Part shown: positions 37,001 through 46,171 of the stretch, one piece after another | Layout: the number at the start of each line of letters is the position of its first letter | Position numbering within the stretch: position 1 is the stretch's first letter | Position numbers and translations under genes: made by a program | The notes under the pieces: model-generated | The model's database searches: none | The model's input: the letters and a program-made list of their open reading frames with translations, nothing else | Told to the model about the DNA's origin: nothing | NCBI GenBank assembly: GCA_020053105.1 | Contig: JAGVNU010000085.1 | Span: 89,124 to 153,123 of the forward strand | From: Thermodesulfovibrionia bacterium | GTDB lineage: Bacteria > Nitrospirota > Thermodesulfovibrionia > UBA6902 | Reading direction: 5' to 3' | DNA length: 64,000 bases

Positions 37001-37562
37001 TGCAGGGGAGTTCAGGCGTCACTTATACAAGGTCATCGACAAGTATCATCCGTATATAATCGTGCCGTTCAGGGATTATAAATTATATATAGAAAACATG
37101 CCTCATGACTATAGGGGAAGGATAATTGGTATACCTACCGGAGGATATAATGAAAAACTGAACCTGAATCTGCAGGACAAGTTTATAGTCAGGCCAACCC
37201 GGAATATATTGACCCTTTTATTGATTCCATTAGTATGTACGCTTTTTGAAGAAGTCGGCATAATGGGCTGTGACGGGAGAAAGATGGAAGACAACCAGTA
37301 CTTCTGGAATCACCATAAGGCGTCACAATTTAATGATCAAATGGAAGACATTAAAAGGGCCCATCCAGCTTTCTTTGATATAGATTATGACGATTATTAT
37401 CATACTCACTGTGAAGTATTGGAGGAATGGCTGACTGAAGCTGAAAAAATGGGGGTTAAAGTCGAAAATCTGACAAGATCATACATCCCCGCGTTAAAGA
37501 AGAGAAGCAGATTGGATATATCTAAAGAGGCTGTAGGGTATGGGAAGGATACTGCGAGGTAA
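34050..37562 (+). CDS. Glycosyltransferase - TPR - DUF115/MptE-like fusion protein
   Basis: A 1170-residue protein with three parts. Residues 1-400 look like a GT-B (GT4-like) glycosyltransferase: RKTLIFIDPGYDIDLGHY, KIGYIGNTIKRTGYDFVYEA, ECD-like DCDIILLPYSKKYY with a downstream GVVVEAISKNKI. Residues ~430-820 are helical TPR repeats, the last (NNIGVIYMQTGEMQKSIEHF) very similar to one in the next DUF115 protein. Residues ~925-1150 are a DUF115/MptE-like domain: GYIFGTGPSLEEA, ACNSMVKNEDLL, VFGDPIF, VGIMGCDGRKM. DUF115 is shared by Maf flagellin glycosyltransferases. The N-terminal 8 bases overlap the radical SAM fusion gene. Confidence 0.8.
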   Translation: MRKTLIFIDPGYDIDLGHYTREGELIREEAKQGGIELKHIVSVNVPEDKALELGLIRRFKHKAGLEFVDEPEEALRDFYITLDGILKEQPEKEDHLYEVLMYTGHTMHLPLFAYAVNKHAERLKGLSAHICLFYLDMEFCRGEEARKYKNILKNISRLVETYDPHMLMTICSDSERTRDIYAAYFKRKIRILPFPIEAIPSTVRSESSLPRRIKIGYIGNTIKRTGYDFVYEAYKKISGKVIFKNVEFKIKHTPREELIDIFRMFLRENWNITHIINFLSNEELHEFYADCDIILLPYSKKYYPCQTSGVVVEAISKNKILIVPEDTWLADKIKVYGSGETFLSDDLDSFVTALEKVVIDFQRYKEKCHRNINEFCSHYSASNLFAELGLKSSSAGKRKKEYKVADTSLVSRDLMKRYLAVIDKQQKSGGGKINSHVCDNYVIEINSHINEGRNALAVESCRRALNERERVSSEVKCKLINLLWNVAPEEAEWECMRTLSQDCISDTWIFKRLLKLGRIHINNSNNNSAEDFLKKALAIKGMPEETMVKAVIELVQMYLSVQKNEEAESEVLKILECEKIRNQSRHTLLQLLALAYLNKKEHKKAEAVLIRALAVKRNTVNDDSKIYPEKSGTEDLNEKEASRLNMQGEALFMQGDIEGAFNCFKSALQLAPEDVTANNNIGVIYMQTGEMQKSIEHFTRVLRTDPYNRDTTINCAELMNGAGEVESAIKLYKAYLTVNPDDEEVQGLMKDVLDIKGGDGVNIMYVPGFDTEEELADQYYRIIWHMNPVIDSIKNIYVPVSFDDLYELDMPSYLDPEIKKMEGKFEEKFILFPNNNKDLWSLYLAKTDIMMNWKLDFTHNNGQVDMLVRDSLQKKKKWEVDKRKVQQDGLMYLRMSHDANRNYKADLQDSRDKFEEFMNSMGAVRRGYIFGTGPSLEEAIGYDFSDGVTIACNSMVKNEDLLRHINPKAVVFGDPIFHGGCSSYAGEFRRHLYKVIDKYHPYIIVPFRDYKLYIENMPHDYRGRIIGIPTGGYNEKLNLNLQDKFIVRPTRNILTLLLIPLVCTLFEEVGIMGCDGRKMEDNQYFWNHHKASQFNDQMEDIKRAHPAFFDIDYDDYYHTHCEVLEEWLTEAEKMGVKVENLTRSYIPALKKRSRLDISKEAVGYGKDTAR

Positions 37563-37565
37563 GTT

Positions 37566-38606
37566 ATGGGAAATAAAATAGAGATTCTGAGCATGGATTA
37601 TTTCAGTACATATTATAAAGAAACTGAATTTGTCGAGCGGATGAAGGAGTGTCTGAGCAAAGAGATAGGATGGCACTATCTGCTCGATCTGGCATGGATA
37701 ATGAGAGAGATCAGGTCTCTGGAGCAGGGCTCGTTGATTCTGGATGCTGGCGGAGGGAACGGCCTTACCCAGTTTATTTTATCTGAAATGGGGTATAACG
37801 TTATAAATGCCGACTTTTCAAACCCGGTTCTTAGTAAAAAGGTAACAGACAGATATGAATCAATCATGTCGTATCTCAATAACCATAGTGATGTGACCTA
37901 TGATAACAGGTATACGAGGCACCTTTATCGGGCTCATAATATTCCCATTGATCAGAGGAGGTCTGTCGGTCACGATGCGTATCCTCAGACGAGGGATGAA
38001 GTTCTATCTTATATCAATAAGAAGAGAAAACCGCAACAAAACATGCGGCTACCTGAAAAAAGAGGCGCAATACCTTATTATCTGAAAAATAACGTAGAGG
38101 AGAAATGCGGTAGGGTATTTCTCTATAAGTGCGACCTTAAGAACATGTCACTTATCCCGGATAATTTTCTGGACGGTATTGTTTCAATATCCGCCCTGGA
38201 ACATAATGACCATGAAGATTTCAGAAAGTGTGTAGATGAGCTTCTCAGAGTAGTAAAACCGGGAGGTAAACTTGCAATTACTGTTAGCGCTTCTCAGAAT
38301 GACGACTGGTTTCATAAAGAATCAAATGGTTGGTGTTATAGTGAACAATCTCTTAGAGATCTTTTCAAGCTTTCAGGAGATGTACCCTGCAATTATTCAC
38401 AGAAAGATGAGTTATTCAGAAAATTATGCGTGCAGGATAACGAACTCCAGAAAAGACTGGCTTCTTTTCATTCCAAATCCGGCAAGAACGGAATGCCATG
38501 GGGGATATGGAAACCCAGCTATCAACCGGTAGGAGTTGTCAGGATAAAGGAAGGTTCAAAGATGCACGGCAATAACAATGAGAAAGGTTGTTTGGTAAAA
38601 AGATAA
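37566..38606 (+). CDS. SAM-dependent methyltransferase
   Basis: A 346-residue class I methyltransferase. The SAM loop is LILDAGGGNGLTQFILSEMGY (~residue 56, read in two halves LILDAGGGNG and LTQFILSEMGY), followed by a ~90-residue insert, FLDGIVSISALEHNDHEDF and LLRVVKPGGKLAITVSAS. The insert between the first and later motifs is unusually long. Substrate unknown; membership in the locus suggests methylation of a glycan. Codon composition is AT-rich compared with the flanking 8-20 kb region. Its 3' end overlaps the putative TTG start of the next gene. Confidence 0.82.
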   Translation: MGNKIEILSMDYFSTYYKETEFVERMKECLSKEIGWHYLLDLAWIMREIRSLEQGSLILDAGGGNGLTQFILSEMGYNVINADFSNPVLSKKVTDRYESIMSYLNNHSDVTYDNRYTRHLYRAHNIPIDQRRSVGHDAYPQTRDEVLSYINKKRKPQQNMRLPEKRGAIPYYLKNNVEEKCGRVFLYKCDLKNMSLIPDNFLDGIVSISALEHNDHEDFRKCVDELLRVVKPGGKLAITVSASQNDDWFHKESNGWCYSEQSLRDLFKLSGDVPCNYSQKDELFRKLCVQDNELQKRLASFHSKSGKNGMPWGIWKPSYQPVGVVRIKEGSKMHGNNNEKGCLVKR

Positions 38607-40255
38607 AAGGAATGGACGGTCATGAATTTATAACATACTCCGACACAATGATGACCGGTTATAAAGACATTCATAAAGGCAGGCGCTGCGTTATTGTCGG
38701 CAACGGTCCCAGCCTGAAGAAAATGGATTTGTCCTTCCTCAGAAATGAGATTACCTTTGGTTTGAACCGGATTTATCTTGGGTTTGAAAAGTGGGATTTC
38801 ATGCCGACATATTATGTCTCTGTCAATCAGCTTGTATTGAAGCAGAACATGAAGGAAATACTTGGAATCCCTGTCCCCAAGTTCCTCGGACTGGGCAGTC
38901 TGCCGTTCATCCCTGATGCGGAAAATGTAATCGGGTTAAAGACATCGGGACTGCCACTGGGAGATGTGCCTGTATTTTCAAAGGACCCCCTTGGCGGAAT
39001 ATGGGAAGGCTTTACTGTGACATATGTTGCCATGCAGCTGGCATATTATATGGGATTCAGTGAAGTTGTATTAATAGGGGTGGACCACTTTTTTTCTGCG
39101 GGCGGAAAAGCCAATCAGGAGGTCATTTCAACGGGAGATGATAACGATCACTTCGATCCTGGATATTTCGGCAGGGGCATACGCTGGCATCTTCCGGATC
39201 TGGAAAATTCAGAAGTTGCGTACAGGGCCGCAAAGATTGCCTTTGAAGCCGATGGAAAGAGGATTATTGATGCGACCCTGGAAGGGAAGCTCACTGTATT
39301 TGCTAAGGTTGATTACAGAAAACTGTTTTTTGAACAGAAAGAATATGCTCAATTACATAATGAGAGGATTAATAGGACTGACGTCCTTGTGAAGGAAGCG
39401 GAGGACAAGGCCCAAAATGGTTATGACGATATAGCTGTGAGCCGTTGTTTGAAGATAATAGAATGCTGTCCGGAGGCTGCGGACGCATATAATATTCTCG
39501 GTGCGGTTTATCTTAAGTCAGGAGATCCGGGTAAATCATTTAGACACATTTTGAAGGCGCTGAGGATAAATCCTGCCCATGAGGGAGCGGTTATCAACCT
39601 GACAAAACTACTTATTCTGGCTGGAGAGGAAGAGCAGGCAAGACATATCTGTTCGGTCTACCTGAAGAGAGATCCACATGGTGAAGATATTAAACCGGCA
39701 TTGGAAGAGATTAGAAAAAAGAGTCGGCTGGGTCCGGGTTTGATTCAGGGCAGAGATTTGCTGGTTCAGGAGATTAATAATCATATGGAGGAAATACTGC
39801 TCCTGATATCGATAGGTAATGCGCTGACAGCAGGGGACAACGATGAGGCTGTCAGGTTGTGCAGAGGGTTGATTAAATATCCGGATTCTCCGGACCTGCT
39901 GAATTATCAGGCGGAATTACAATTTCAACTGGGCAATCGTAAGACGGCAAAATCCATTTTATTAAAACTGATAGATACCTGGCCGATGTATTCCACGGCT
40001 TTCAATAATCTCGGAGTTATCTCTCTGGAAGAGGGTGACCTCAAGAAGTCCCTTCAGTATTTCACGAAGGCGTTCAGGATATCACCGACGCGTGAGACTG
40101 TTATAAATTGTGGAAAGTTGTTGACACACCTCGGCAGCATAGAGGAGGCAAGACAACTATACTCAGCATATCTGGAAAAGCATCCTGAAGATGAAGAAAT
40201 ATGCACGCTGTTTGAAGATACTACGGTCCTGTTTGAGAAAGGGCATCAAATTTAA
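38588..40255 (+). CDS. DUF115/MptE-like protein with TPR tail
   Basis: A 555-residue protein. Residues ~25-250 are a DUF115/6-hydroxymethylpterin-diphosphokinase-like domain: RRCVIVGNGPSLKKMDLSF, FGLNRIYLG, FSEVVLIGVDHFF and YRAAKIAFEADGKRIIDAT. In this superfamily (Maf, PseE-like) the fold transfers nonulosonic acids to flagellin; in archaea MptE makes a pterin precursor. The residual half is TPR, with NNLGVISLEEGDLKKSLQYF and INCGKLLTHLGSIEEA closely matching the preceding DUF115 fusion. The TTG at 38588 overlaps the upstream gene; the ATG at 38612 is an alternative start and neither has a well-placed ribosome site. Confidence 0.82.
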   Translation: MFGKKIKGMDGHEFITYSDTMMTGYKDIHKGRRCVIVGNGPSLKKMDLSFLRNEITFGLNRIYLGFEKWDFMPTYYVSVNQLVLKQNMKEILGIPVPKFLGLGSLPFIPDAENVIGLKTSGLPLGDVPVFSKDPLGGIWEGFTVTYVAMQLAYYMGFSEVVLIGVDHFFSAGGKANQEVISTGDDNDHFDPGYFGRGIRWHLPDLENSEVAYRAAKIAFEADGKRIIDATLEGKLTVFAKVDYRKLFFEQKEYAQLHNERINRTDVLVKEAEDKAQNGYDDIAVSRCLKIIECCPEAADAYNILGAVYLKSGDPGKSFRHILKALRINPAHEGAVINLTKLLILAGEEEQARHICSVYLKRDPHGEDIKPALEEIRKKSRLGPGLIQGRDLLVQEINNHMEEILLLISIGNALTAGDNDEAVRLCRGLIKYPDSPDLLNYQAELQFQLGNRKTAKSILLKLIDTWPMYSTAFNNLGVISLEEGDLKKSLQYFTKAFRISPTRETVINCGKLLTHLGSIEEARQLYSAYLEKHPEDEEICTLFEDTTVLFEKGHQI

Positions 40256-40267
40256 GGATGAATAAAA

Positions 40268-41680
40268 GTGGATGAATTTCCGGTCTCTGTCATAGTCTCT
40301 ACTTACAACTCGGAGGAATTTATTCGCGAGTGTCTGCAGGACCTGACGAGACAGACGATAATAGACAGAATGGAGATTGTTATTGTTGATGCAGCTTCGC
40401 CGCAAAACGAAAGGGCGGTGGTGGAAGAATTCCGGAGACAGTGGCCAAATATAAAGTATATCCGTACTGAAAGCCGTGTGGGAATATATGCTGCGTGGAA
40501 CATCGCGATTAAATACTCATCCGGTAAATATATTATGCCGTTCAGTACAAATGATCGTCTGGGCGCAAATGCATGTGAAATGCTTTTCAAGCAGATAGAA
40601 GAACATTCCGATATCGCGCTCGTTTACGGAGACACTTACCTGACTGGTACACCGCATGAAAGCTTTGAAAGACATAACAGGGTGGGCAAGTATGCGTGGC
40701 CCGCTTATTCGTATGAAGACCTGCTGCAAAACTGCCGCGTGGGCCCCCATCCCATGTGGCGGAGGTCAGTTCATGGGGAAGTGGGATATTTTAATGAGAA
40801 CTTTACGGGTCTCGGGGACTATGAGTTCTGGCTGAGACTGGGCGAGAAATACAGTATGCTGCACATCCCGGTAGTTACGGGTCTGTACTGGCTGGAGCCG
40901 GAATCACTCTCATTGAATAAAAAGGATTCTGAAAAAGAAATTGCTGAATGCAGGGAAATATATCAGCGAAGGTACATGAAAAGACTCGATTGTGCAGCGG
41001 AAGATTACCGTATGGAATTGTTACAGGTAGATAAAGGGATATTCGAAGATCGGGCGCAGTTTGTTCTGGATTCCGTACAAGCTGCAGATCGCATCTTGTA
41101 CTGGTATTATGCAGGTACCAAAGCAAAGGTCTATATTCATAAAGAAGACCTGCACTGGTTTTATGATGTTAACTTCGTAGACAGTAAATGGCTGTCTTCC
41201 TGTATTGCCGGGCTGTACTATCTTGTGGGGACATCTCTGGATGATGTTCAGGAGGCCGATGAAACATTATTCGCTCTCAGAGCATTCGTTGGCGCCTTCG
41301 GCAGAGGGGTAAGGATGGGACCTCCCGGGCATAATAAAATGAAAAGGTCATGCTGTGATGATATTGACCTGATAATGAAAGATATCCTGATAGACTCACC
41401 AGAGGTCCGGGAGTCCAAGTACGAGTTCAGGAAGAACTTTCTCATTCCTGAGTTTATGAGGCATCTTGAACAATTTGGGAAGTATATAAGTAAAAAAGCC
41501 CCGATACCTACAGGGAAAGAAGAAAGTTTTACCAGGTGTATCTGGGGTATATTCGCCATGATTGCAGGGGAGTCGTTAGGGTCTTTCTATCTCTATTCAG
41601 AATCACTCAATCGCCTTACTTTTGACCTGGCAAGAAAAGACAGAGTAATAGGCAAAATCGCCTGCTGTCATAAGGATTAA
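40268..41680 (+). CDS. Family 2 glycosyltransferase
   Basis: A 470-residue protein. Residues ~5-235 form the GT-A domain: FPVSVIVSTYNSEEFIRECL, IVDAASPQNERA, FSTNDRLG in the DxD position, GDTYLTG and FTGLGDYEFWLRLG (the acceptor-binding region). The remaining ~230 residues are a helical domain I do not recognise, perhaps for acceptor or partner binding. GTG start at 40268 behind AAGGATG, 12 bases after the DUF115 gene. Likely cytoplasmic transferase of the locus; donor unknown. Confidence 0.85.
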   Translation: MDEFPVSVIVSTYNSEEFIRECLQDLTRQTIIDRMEIVIVDAASPQNERAVVEEFRRQWPNIKYIRTESRVGIYAAWNIAIKYSSGKYIMPFSTNDRLGANACEMLFKQIEEHSDIALVYGDTYLTGTPHESFERHNRVGKYAWPAYSYEDLLQNCRVGPHPMWRRSVHGEVGYFNENFTGLGDYEFWLRLGEKYSMLHIPVVTGLYWLEPESLSLNKKDSEKEIAECREIYQRRYMKRLDCAAEDYRMELLQVDKGIFEDRAQFVLDSVQAADRILYWYYAGTKAKVYIHKEDLHWFYDVNFVDSKWLSSCIAGLYYLVGTSLDDVQEADETLFALRAFVGAFGRGVRMGPPGHNKMKRSCCDDIDLIMKDILIDSPEVRESKYEFRKNFLIPEFMRHLEQFGKYISKKAPIPTGKEESFTRCIWGIFAMIAGESLGSFYLYSESLNRLTFDLARKDRVIGKIACCHKD

Positions 41681-41690
41681 AAGAAAAGAT

Positions 41691-43379
41691 ATGATCAGTT
41701 CAATAAACAGGGTCACACTTATAGAGACGAAAAGCGGTAAGTTGTCCCTGAAAGTGGACAATATGGACGGCGGCTCCAGGACCCTTCACAGCCTCTATGA
41801 CCCCGAGGCTGAGGCAAGGAAAATCGCCGGCGCATTTGAGTTTGACGGAAAAGGTATTCTGGTCGTTTTAGGTCTCGGTCTTGGATATCATGTCGCTGAA
41901 CTCGCTGGAAGATTTCCTCATGCCGGGATTATTGTAATAGAAGCTGATCCGAATATTTGTGAACTAGCCAAAGAACACGGTCCCGACCTTGATAGCCGGA
42001 TATTAATCATCGCAGGCCTTACACCCGGCGAGGCATTGAGAAGAGTAACAGAATATCAGATGAAGAGAGGATTAGCGCCACTTGCCCTCTTTGCCCTGGG
42101 TTCTGCTGTATCCGCATTTGAAAACTATTACAGCCCCATTGTAGAGTCGCTTAACAGAACGGTGTCCGTGAAACTATGGGACAGGCTCAGGTATTCAAAA
42201 TTCAAACAGGACAAACAGAAAGTTCTTTTGATTGACACAGGCTATTTTCTGGTCAGGGAGGCGGAGAAGGCATTAAAGGCCCTCGGGCACGACGTCCTGC
42301 GGGCGCCGGTGGAAAAAAGGGGTAAAGGGGAAATAGTAATTTCGAGTTTTGTAGATGCAATAGTGAATTTCAAACCGGATTTCCTGCTTACAATGAACCA
42401 CCTTGGTTTTGACGAAGACGGAGTATTGACTGATTTTTTCAGGTCAATTGGAATGCCTGTTGCCTCATGGTATGTTGATAGTCCCAATCTTATTGTCCAG
42501 GCGTTTGATAAAAATGTTTCTCCGTGGACATCTCTTTTCCTGTGGGACAAATCCTATATGAAAGATATGGAATCGATGGGCTTTGATTCGGTACTGACTT
42601 TACCCCTTGCTACTGACGAAAGTTTATTTAAACCGCTGAAGGCAGGGAAGCATAGAAAAATGTTGAATGAGTATACGTGTGATGTGGGCTTTGTGGGAAA
42701 TTCAATGGTCGACCCTGTCAATGACTGGATGGCAAAGGTCGATCCGGTATTTCATGCAATGATCGAAAAGTCCGCTGAACATCTTGCCCTTCCAGGGAAC
42801 CGGCATGGAGATATCATGAGCGCTGTCCCTGAAATGGAGAGAGAGAGACTTGAACGACTCACAAATAAAGAAAGAAGGAATTTTGAGGCGGCCGTTATCT
42901 GGAAAGCTACCTTATTATACAGGCTGTCTCTCATTAAAACACTTGAAAAATATGATACCCGAATTTTTGGGGATCAGGGATGGCGGTTGATTTTACATGA
43001 CAGTAGTATAAGGCTTGGACAGCCGCTTGATTACTATAAGGAACTGCCGTCGTTTTACAATGCGTGCAAAATCAATTTTAACGCTACAAGCCGTCAGATG
43101 AAGGAGGCCGTAAATCAAAGGGTCTTTGATGTCCCTGCATGCGGGAGTTTTATACTGACCGATTACCAGGAGTCGCTGGAAGGGCTATTTGAGGTCGGGA
43201 AAGAGATTATCGTTTATAAAAGCAGGGATGAAATACCCGAACTGGTGAAATTTTATCTTGATAATCCCGGGGAGAGGAAAGCAGTTGCTGAACGGGGACG
43301 GGAACGGGTGCTGAAGGAGCACACTTACAAACACAGACTTCAAATGATAATCGATAAAATGAAGGGGAGATATTCATGA
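41691..43379 (+). CDS. CgeB-like glycosyltransferase with Maf-type N-terminal domain
   Basis: A 562-residue protein. Residues ~25-115 carry the pattern known from the N-terminal part of Maf (DUF115) proteins: TLHSLYDPEAEA, LGLGLGYHVAEL and a nucleotide-like VIEADPNICELA. The rest resembles CgeB/DUF3880-type GT-B enzymes: KVLLIDTGYF, FDEDGVLTDFFRSIGMPVASW, DVGFVGNSM, and the C-terminal group VFDVPACGSFILTDYQESLEGLFEVG with RERVLKEHTYKHR. It is a paralogue of the protein at 49186. Overlap of 4 bases with the next gene. The combination suggests a flagellin-directed glycosyltransferase, by inference. Confidence 0.8.
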   Translation: MISSINRVTLIETKSGKLSLKVDNMDGGSRTLHSLYDPEAEARKIAGAFEFDGKGILVVLGLGLGYHVAELAGRFPHAGIIVIEADPNICELAKEHGPDLDSRILIIAGLTPGEALRRVTEYQMKRGLAPLALFALGSAVSAFENYYSPIVESLNRTVSVKLWDRLRYSKFKQDKQKVLLIDTGYFLVREAEKALKALGHDVLRAPVEKRGKGEIVISSFVDAIVNFKPDFLLTMNHLGFDEDGVLTDFFRSIGMPVASWYVDSPNLIVQAFDKNVSPWTSLFLWDKSYMKDMESMGFDSVLTLPLATDESLFKPLKAGKHRKMLNEYTCDVGFVGNSMVDPVNDWMAKVDPVFHAMIEKSAEHLALPGNRHGDIMSAVPEMERERLERLTNKERRNFEAAVIWKATLLYRLSLIKTLEKYDTRIFGDQGWRLILHDSSIRLGQPLDYYKELPSFYNACKINFNATSRQMKEAVNQRVFDVPACGSFILTDYQESLEGLFEVGKEIIVYKSRDEIPELVKFYLDNPGERKAVAERGRERVLKEHTYKHRLQMIIDKMKGRYS

Positions 43380-46171
43380 AAATATCTGTCTCGATGATAA
43401 CCTTGAACGAGGAAAAGAATATAGAAAGGGCATTGATCTCCTGCAGTTTTGCGGATGAGATAGTCATCGTGGATGGGGGCAGCACCGACAGGACACTTGA
43501 TATTTTAAAGGCCCACGATAAAGTCAAGCTGATACAACGTCCATGGGAAAATCACTTTGGCAGGCAAAGACAGGTCTCCCTCGAACATTGCACCGGCGAC
43601 TGGGTGATACGGCTTGATACTGATGAAGCATTCTCAATGGAATTTGAAAAAAAGATAAGGTCACTTCTGTCTTCAACTTCCGCTGATGTGGTCGGGTATA
43701 GAATCAGGCAGTGTAATCTTGTCGGGAATGAGAAGTTTTATTCAAAGACTTATGATGATCATGAAAAAATCCCGAGGATATGGAGGAACCTGCCCGGCAT
43801 AAGATGGGAAGGCCATATCCATGAAATACTGGTGGGCCTTAGTACGAAAGGGCCGATGGTCCCCTGGGATGTTTATGTTGTCCATTACGGTTTCCTTGAT
43901 AAAAAGCGTTACTGGGAAAAAGGCGTATATTATTCAACGATTCCCGAAAGCGGTTTTAATGGACCCGACAGGCTTTATTACAGGGAATATGATATTCAGC
44001 CCAGGCCCGCGAGGTCCGCAGTCGCGCCGCACGTCCCTCAGTATATACCGGAAGAAGGCGCTGACGCTCTGCCTGGGATTGCAATTGTTACGGGACCTGA
44101 ACTGGCAGACCGGGAGCTGCTGCTCTATGAGGCACTGGCAGATAAATTTAATATAACGCGCTATTCAAGCAGCGGACCGGGAATTGACGGAACACAGACA
44201 AATCCGCCGGTTGTCAAACTCCCTGCCGGGACTGTGAACCCTGATTTCATGGAAGGGCTTGAATTTGAACTCTTTGATAAGGACATTATCTGTTCGGTCG
44301 ATATTACACGTGTATTTACCTACCAGGCGGTTACTGCCAAGGTCAAATTCGATAAAAAGGTCATCGCACTTGAATGGGGGAATATCCCTTTTGCATACGA
44401 AGATAACGAGGTTGTGCGTCAAATAAAAAAGTTCAACAGGAAATTTGTGGACGTCTTTGTAGCAGGGACAAAGCGGGCAAAAGACACTCTCTTACTGGAG
44501 GGAGTGCCCGATGAGAAGATTGTAATCATTCCGATGGGCATCGACATAAACCGTTTTAAACCTGATGAAGAGGCGCGTAATAAGATCAGAAATGAATGGG
44601 GCATTAAAGATGAAGAAATGGTTGTGTTATATACCGGCGGGCCGTCATGGGAAAAGGGGATTTATGATCTTGTTTACGCGGCCAAACTTGTTGCGCTTGA
44701 GAAAAGTCTAAAAGATATTCCGTTGAGGTTTGTCGTTGCAGGAGACGGGCCTGAGTGTCAGGAAGTCAAAAATATCGTCAATAAGCTTGGAATGAATAAT
44801 ATATTTATATTTAAAGAGAGTTGGCCCTATCATCAAAGGCATGAGATGTATAACGCGGCGGACATCTTTGTACTTCCAGGCATTCCGACAAGGACATGGA
44901 AGGAACAAACCGGCGCATCTTTGATAGAGGCGATGGCATGCGGGACCCCGGTGATAGCCGCTGCCTCGGGCCCATCGGAAGAAGTAGTTGCCGATGCCGG
45001 AATCCTCGTGCAGTCTAATGATCCCACAGGCCTTTCTGAATCGATTATTAAACTCCTTAAAGATGATGTCCTGAGAAAAGAGCTTGCTGTAAAGGGCAGA
45101 GAGCGGGCTGTTAATGAATACGACTCGGTAAAGATTGCCCGGCGGTTTTCCATGTTGTTTGAAGAAGTATTGCGATCAACGTTTAAGGGCGCAGTCCGTG
45201 AGCTTGCCGAATATACATGTTTGCCGGAAAAGGACATAGTCAAGAGGATACGTGCTGTCTATGCTCAGCAGATCAGGGAGTGGCGGGGTATTATCGGGGA
45301 AAAGCTGACGGATGATAAGGTAAATGAATTTTACCGCAATACGGACTCTTATCTATTTGACCTTGTTCAATACAACTACGAAAATTCATTTTACATCCAG
45401 CTGACTGAGGAAGTATTCAGCTTTTGTGCAGGCCTCAGCAAGGAGCGGGGCGGGTTTAAGATATTAGACTTCGGAGGAGGCATAGGAAGCCAGATGATTT
45501 CTCTGTCTGTTTTAAAAGGCGCGGAACTCAGCTATGCGGACATACCCGGCAAGACATTCGATTACGCCAAATGGCGTTTCAGGCGCAGGCAAATTGATGT
45601 AGATATGATCGATGCATCCAAAGAGGACTTTCTTGGGGACAAGATGTACGACGTTGTGATAACTCTGGATGTAATTGAACATCTGGTCAGTCCGGAGACC
45701 ACTGTAGAATATCTGACGAAGCACATAAAACCCGGGGGATATCTGGCGGCCTTTACATCCTTTGTTGACAATAACGGAGAAGCGGGCTGGCACCTGAATG
45801 TTAACAGATACACGGACGAGGCCTTTTATAATTTCATAAAGACATCAGGCATGGATATGATCAATCAGGGATATCCAAGGATCTTTCAGAAAAATGAAGA
45901 ACTCGTGAGCATCGTTGGAGGGATTAATCTGTCAATCAGTGAAGGGCGATTTGCCGATGCCAGAAAATATATGGAATCTTATCTGCAATTTCGCCCGGTT
46001 GATCTGGAGATGCTGGTTAAATATGCGGATGTATGTTTAACGCTCGGCGACCGGGACACTGCATCGGAGAATCTGGATAAGGTGCGAATTTTCAATCCTG
46101 ACATGCCGGAGGCGCTTAAGGTAGCAGAAAAAATAAGGAGGATGGACAATGAAACTTCATCTTGTAAATGA
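43376..46171 (+). CDS. GT2 - GT4 - methyltransferase fusion with TPR-like tail
   Basis: A 931-residue fusion. Residues 1-215: GT2 of the WaaE/KdtX type (SVSMITLNEEKNIERAL, IVDGGSTDRT, RLDTDEAF). Residues ~225-610: GT4 GT-B transferase (VIIPMGIDINRFKPDE, LYTGGPSWEKGIYDL, SLIEAMACGTPVIAAASGP). Residues ~680-845: class I methyltransferase (KILDFGGGIGSQMISL, YDVVITLDVIEHL, HIKPGGYLAAF). The last ~70 residues are TPR-like (SEGRFADARKYMESYL). Two sugar transfers and one methylation in a single chain imply a fixed order of glycan assembly. Overlaps the upstream gene by 4 bases and the downstream one by 23. Confidence 0.85.
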   Translation: MKISVSMITLNEEKNIERALISCSFADEIVIVDGGSTDRTLDILKAHDKVKLIQRPWENHFGRQRQVSLEHCTGDWVIRLDTDEAFSMEFEKKIRSLLSSTSADVVGYRIRQCNLVGNEKFYSKTYDDHEKIPRIWRNLPGIRWEGHIHEILVGLSTKGPMVPWDVYVVHYGFLDKKRYWEKGVYYSTIPESGFNGPDRLYYREYDIQPRPARSAVAPHVPQYIPEEGADALPGIAIVTGPELADRELLLYEALADKFNITRYSSSGPGIDGTQTNPPVVKLPAGTVNPDFMEGLEFELFDKDIICSVDITRVFTYQAVTAKVKFDKKVIALEWGNIPFAYEDNEVVRQIKKFNRKFVDVFVAGTKRAKDTLLLEGVPDEKIVIIPMGIDINRFKPDEEARNKIRNEWGIKDEEMVVLYTGGPSWEKGIYDLVYAAKLVALEKSLKDIPLRFVVAGDGPECQEVKNIVNKLGMNNIFIFKESWPYHQRHEMYNAADIFVLPGIPTRTWKEQTGASLIEAMACGTPVIAAASGPSEEVVADAGILVQSNDPTGLSESIIKLLKDDVLRKELAVKGRERAVNEYDSVKIARRFSMLFEEVLRSTFKGAVRELAEYTCLPEKDIVKRIRAVYAQQIREWRGIIGEKLTDDKVNEFYRNTDSYLFDLVQYNYENSFYIQLTEEVFSFCAGLSKERGGFKILDFGGGIGSQMISLSVLKGAELSYADIPGKTFDYAKWRFRRRQIDVDMIDASKEDFLGDKMYDVVITLDVIEHLVSPETTVEYLTKHIKPGGYLAAFTSFVDNNGEAGWHLNVNRYTDEAFYNFIKTSGMDMINQGYPRIFQKNEELVSIVGGINLSISEGRFADARKYMESYLQFRPVDLEMLVKYADVCLTLGDRDTASENLDKVRIFNPDMPEALKVAEKIRRMDNETSSCK

